DNA from: JBPEWY01 sp052032225
GTDB taxonomy: Bacteria; Bacteroidota; Bacteroidia; Flavobacteriales; Flavobacteriaceae
DNA length: 17,414 nt
Direction: 5' to 3'
NCBI GenBank assembly: GCA_052032225.1
Contig: JBPEWY010000029.1
Location: 1-17,414, forward strand
A program made the position numbers and the translations under genes. Each line of letters begins with the position of its first letter. Position 1 is the stretch's first letter. Positions 15,567-17,414 of the stretch are shown one piece after another. A model generated the notes under the pieces. That model saw nothing but the letters and a program-made list of their open reading frames with translations. It was not told where the DNA came from and searched no databases.

Positions 15567-17278
15567 TGGAACTATTAGATTGGTTTATTTTAACCGGAAC
15601 ACTCCTATTTATTGTAGGCTACGGAGCTTATAAAACACGAGAAAATAAAAACGTTAAAGATTATGTTCTTGGCGGGAATACTGCCAAATGGTGGACCGTT
15701 GGTTTATCTGTTATGGCAACGCAAGCAAGCGCAATTACGTTTTTATCTACTCCCGGGCAAGCATTTCATGATGGTATGGGCTTTGTGCAGTTTTATTTTG
15801 GGTTGCCACTTGCCATGATTGTTATTTGTGTAGTGTTTATTCCTATTTACCACAAATTAAAAGTTTATACCGCCTACGAGTTTTTAGAACAACGGTTTGA
15901 TTTAAAAACCAGAACCTTAACAGCACTCCTGTTCTTAGTTCAGCGAGGTCTTGCTGCCGGTATAACCATATTTGCACCATCTATAATTTTATCGGCTGTT
16001 TTAGGATGGGATTTAAAAACGTTAAACCTAATTATCGGTACGCTCGTTATTATTTATACCGTTACCGGAGGTACTCGTGCAGTAAGCGTAACCCAAAAGC
16101 AACAAATGTTTGTGATTATGACAGGGATGTTTATTGCTTTTTACCTTATTTTAAGTTATTTACCTAATGATATTACGTTTAACAAAGCCTTAAAAATTGC
16201 TGGTGCAAACGAAAAGCTTAACATCCTAGATTTTTCGTTTGATACTAAAAGTCGCTATACATTTTGGAGTGGTATTACCGGTGGTTTTTTTCTTGCACTC
16301 TCTTACTTTGGTACAGACCAAAGCCAAGTTCAACGTTATCTATCAGGAAAATCGGTAAGAGAAAGTCAGTTAGGATTAATTTTTAACGGGATTTTAAAAG
16401 TCCCTATGCAGTTTTTTATTCTGCTTGTAGGCGTTATGGTATTTGTATTTTACCAATACAACAGCTCTCCTTTAAATTTTAATCCTGCAGCAACAGAAGC
16501 TGTTTTAAATTCTGAATATGCTCAAGATTATAAAAAACTTCAAGAAGAACATAAAAAGCTCGAGATAGAGAAAAAAATTGCTCAACAACAGTTTTCTACA
16601 GCATTAGATGTAAAAGAATATTCGGCAACTGTTACGGCCAAACAACATATAATGGCTATTAACAAAAAAGAACGTGAAAATCGTGAAGCAGCAAAAGCTT
16701 TGATTGAAAAAGCTAATGCAGCTGTAGAAACTAACGATAAAGATTATGTGTTTATTCATTTTATTTTACACAATCTACCTAAAGGTTTAATAGGTTTGTT
16801 ATTAGCCGTTATACTATCTGCAGCAATGTCTTCTACAGCTTCAGAACTTAATGCACTTGGCACCATAACAGCAATAGATTTATACAAACGAAATAAAAAG
16901 CAACCTAAAGACGAAAAGCATTTTGTAAAAGCCTCTAAGTGGTTTACTTTTTTCTGGGGAATTATTGCCATACTGTTTGCAAATTTTGGGTCGTTAATAG
17001 ACAACCTAATACAATTGGTAAATATTATTGGGTCTGTATTTTATGGTAATGTTTTAGGTATATTCTTGTTGGCTTTCTTTTTTAAACAAATTAAAGGTAG
17101 TGCGGTATTCTGGGCAGCTGTAATAACACAACTGGTAATTTTCTTTATATACTACCAATTTATATATGTTGATGAAAAAATTGGGTATTTATGGCTTAAC
17201 TTTATAGGATGCACTATGGTGATTATTTTAGCCTTCTTATTACAATTGTTTAGTGGTAAAAAAACACAAACAGCATAA
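15566..17278 (+). CDS. Sodium:solute symporter (SSS/SLC5 family) with a coiled-coil loop
   Basis: 570-residue inner-membrane Na+-coupled importer with about 13 helices. The first helix starts at residue 5; WWTVGLSVMATQASAITFLS (42-61) is the family's broken first core helix near the sodium site, followed by PGQAFHDGMGFVQFYFGLP. YTVTGGTRAVSVTQKQQMFV (164-183) and the AMSSTASELNALGTITAIDL region (420-439), with its Ser-Ser-Thr probably contributing to the second sodium site, are classical. Between helices, about residues 300-395, an extra ~95-residue polar segment rich in Lys, Glu, Gln and Ala (from about 318 to 392: YAQDYKKLQEEHKKLEIEKK onward) is predicted to form a coiled coil outside the core. 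The substrate is not predictable; sugars or amino-sugar derivatives are plausible given the upstream deacetylase. The ATG overlaps the stop of the 33-residue peptide. The gene ends at a strong terminator. Confidence 0.93.
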   Translation: MELLDWFILTGTLLFIVGYGAYKTRENKNVKDYVLGGNTAKWWTVGLSVMATQASAITFLSTPGQAFHDGMGFVQFYFGLPLAMIVICVVFIPIYHKLKVYTAYEFLEQRFDLKTRTLTALLFLVQRGLAAGITIFAPSIILSAVLGWDLKTLNLIIGTLVIIYTVTGGTRAVSVTQKQQMFVIMTGMFIAFYLILSYLPNDITFNKALKIAGANEKLNILDFSFDTKSRYTFWSGITGGFFLALSYFGTDQSQVQRYLSGKSVRESQLGLIFNGILKVPMQFFILLVGVMVFVFYQYNSSPLNFNPAATEAVLNSEYAQDYKKLQEEHKKLEIEKKIAQQQFSTALDVKEYSATVTAKQHIMAINKKERENREAAKALIEKANAAVETNDKDYVFIHFILHNLPKGLIGLLLAVILSAAMSSTASELNALGTITAIDLYKRNKKQPKDEKHFVKASKWFTFFWGIIAILFANFGSLIDNLIQLVNIIGSVFYGNVLGIFLLAFFFKQIKGSAVFWAAVITQLVIFFIYYQFIYVDEKIGYLWLNFIGCTMVIILAFLLQLFSGKKTQTA

Positions 17279-17309
17279 AAAAAGCTCGGTTAAAAACCGA
17301 GCTTTTTTT
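17277..17309. terminator. Strong hairpin terminator after the symporter gene
   Basis: Stem AAAAAAAGCTCGGTT / AACCGAGCTTTTTTT: 8 GC-containing pairs (17284-17291 with 17295-17302) extended by an A7/T7 tract, with a 3-base AAA loop. It starts inside the symporter's TAA and, being symmetric, could end transcripts from either side. It is also the exact centre of the large inverted repeat 17172-17414. Confidence 0.92.
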
Positions 17310-17414
17310 ATGCTGTTTGTGTTTTTTTACCACTAAATAATTGTAATAAGAAGGCTAAAATAATCACCATAGTGCATCCTATAAAGTTAAGCCATAAATA
17401 CCCAATTTTTTCAT
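17308..17414 (-). pseudogene. Second, inverted copy of the symporter C-terminus (partial, may be artefactual)
   Basis: Reading minus from the window edge, the frame encodes the last 35 residues of the sodium:solute symporter (from EKIGYLWLNFIGCTMVIILA to GKKTQTA) and stops at TAA 17308-17310. Compared with the plus-strand copy the only change is TTG to TTA, both leucine (residue 561). If the sequence is real this is the 3' end of an intact second gene converging on the shared terminator; if the window ends at a contig or read end it may be a hairpin fold-back copy. The window cannot decide, so the gene status is open. Confidence 0.4.

Larger units (their letters stand above)
17172..17414. repeat. 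Near-perfect 121+121 base inverted repeat centred on the symporter terminator
   Basis: Each base p from 17172 pairs with base 34586-p; the centre is 17293, in the terminator loop. The right arm (17294-17414) is the reverse complement of the symporter gene end, with one difference: G17248 faces T17338. The match runs to the last base of the window, so its full extent is unknown. The two readings are a real tail-to-tail duplicated gene or a fold-back artefact at a sequence end. Confidence 0.97.

Noticed and set aside
1..17414. Defence system, phage, transposon, tRNA or CRISPR array.
   Set aside because: No repeat-spacer pattern, transposase, integrase, nuclease or toxin-antitoxin motifs and no tRNA-like cloverleaf were seen; gene content is ordinary chromosomal.

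Overview
The window is low-GC DNA from a member of the Bacteroidota, most probably a flavobacterium (Flavobacteriaceae). Supporting signs are a bacillithiol-type BshB1 deacetylase, a fused CcsB-CcsA cytochrome c maturation protein with a large periplasmic insert, a group III truncated haemoglobin, absence of clear Shine-Dalgarno sequences, and promoter-like TAnnTTTG elements typical of this phylum. No tRNA, rRNA, CRISPR array, insertion sequence or phage gene was seen. No gene-free stretch reaches 300 bases; the longest (4071-4318) holds one good promoter candidate and otherwise nothing recognised.

Left part (1-8325, all minus strand). Reading in transcription order: ccsBA (cytochrome c maturation), a secreted beta-rich protein of unknown function, a small membrane-anchored peptide that overlaps a four-helix membrane protein with a coiled-coil tail, a hairpin terminator, a MATE efflux transporter, a PLP-dependent trans-sulfuration enzyme, and bshB1 (bacillithiol synthesis), which runs off the window start. 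The last two overlap by four bases (ATGA), placing sulfur amino acid metabolism and thiol synthesis in one transcript.

Middle (8359-9441). A His-rich lipoprotein (+) and a truncated haemoglobin (-) converge on a strong bidirectional hairpin. The same 15-base palindrome, AAAATACTGTATTTT, overlaps the -7 element in front of ccsBA and the -7 element in the globin/DUF2520 divergent spacer, with identical geometry. It could be an operator shared by haem-related genes.

Right part (9441-17278, plus strand). A compact five-gene run encodes a Rossmann/DUF2520 protein, a KdsC-like HAD phosphatase, a Maf nucleotide pyrophosphatase, an unknown lipoprotein and a short MscS-like channel. A separate promoter then leads a three-gene set: a secreted multidomain PIG-L/LmbE deacetylase, a previously easy-to-miss 33-residue single-helix peptide, and a sodium:solute symporter whose start codon overlaps the peptide's stop. 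This looks like an exported hydrolase plus importer module with a possible tiny symporter partner.

Right edge. The last 243 bases form an almost perfect inverted repeat centred exactly on the symporter's terminator loop: the end of the symporter gene reappears on the minus strand with one synonymous difference. It is either a real tail-to-tail duplication or a fold-back artefact at a sequence end.
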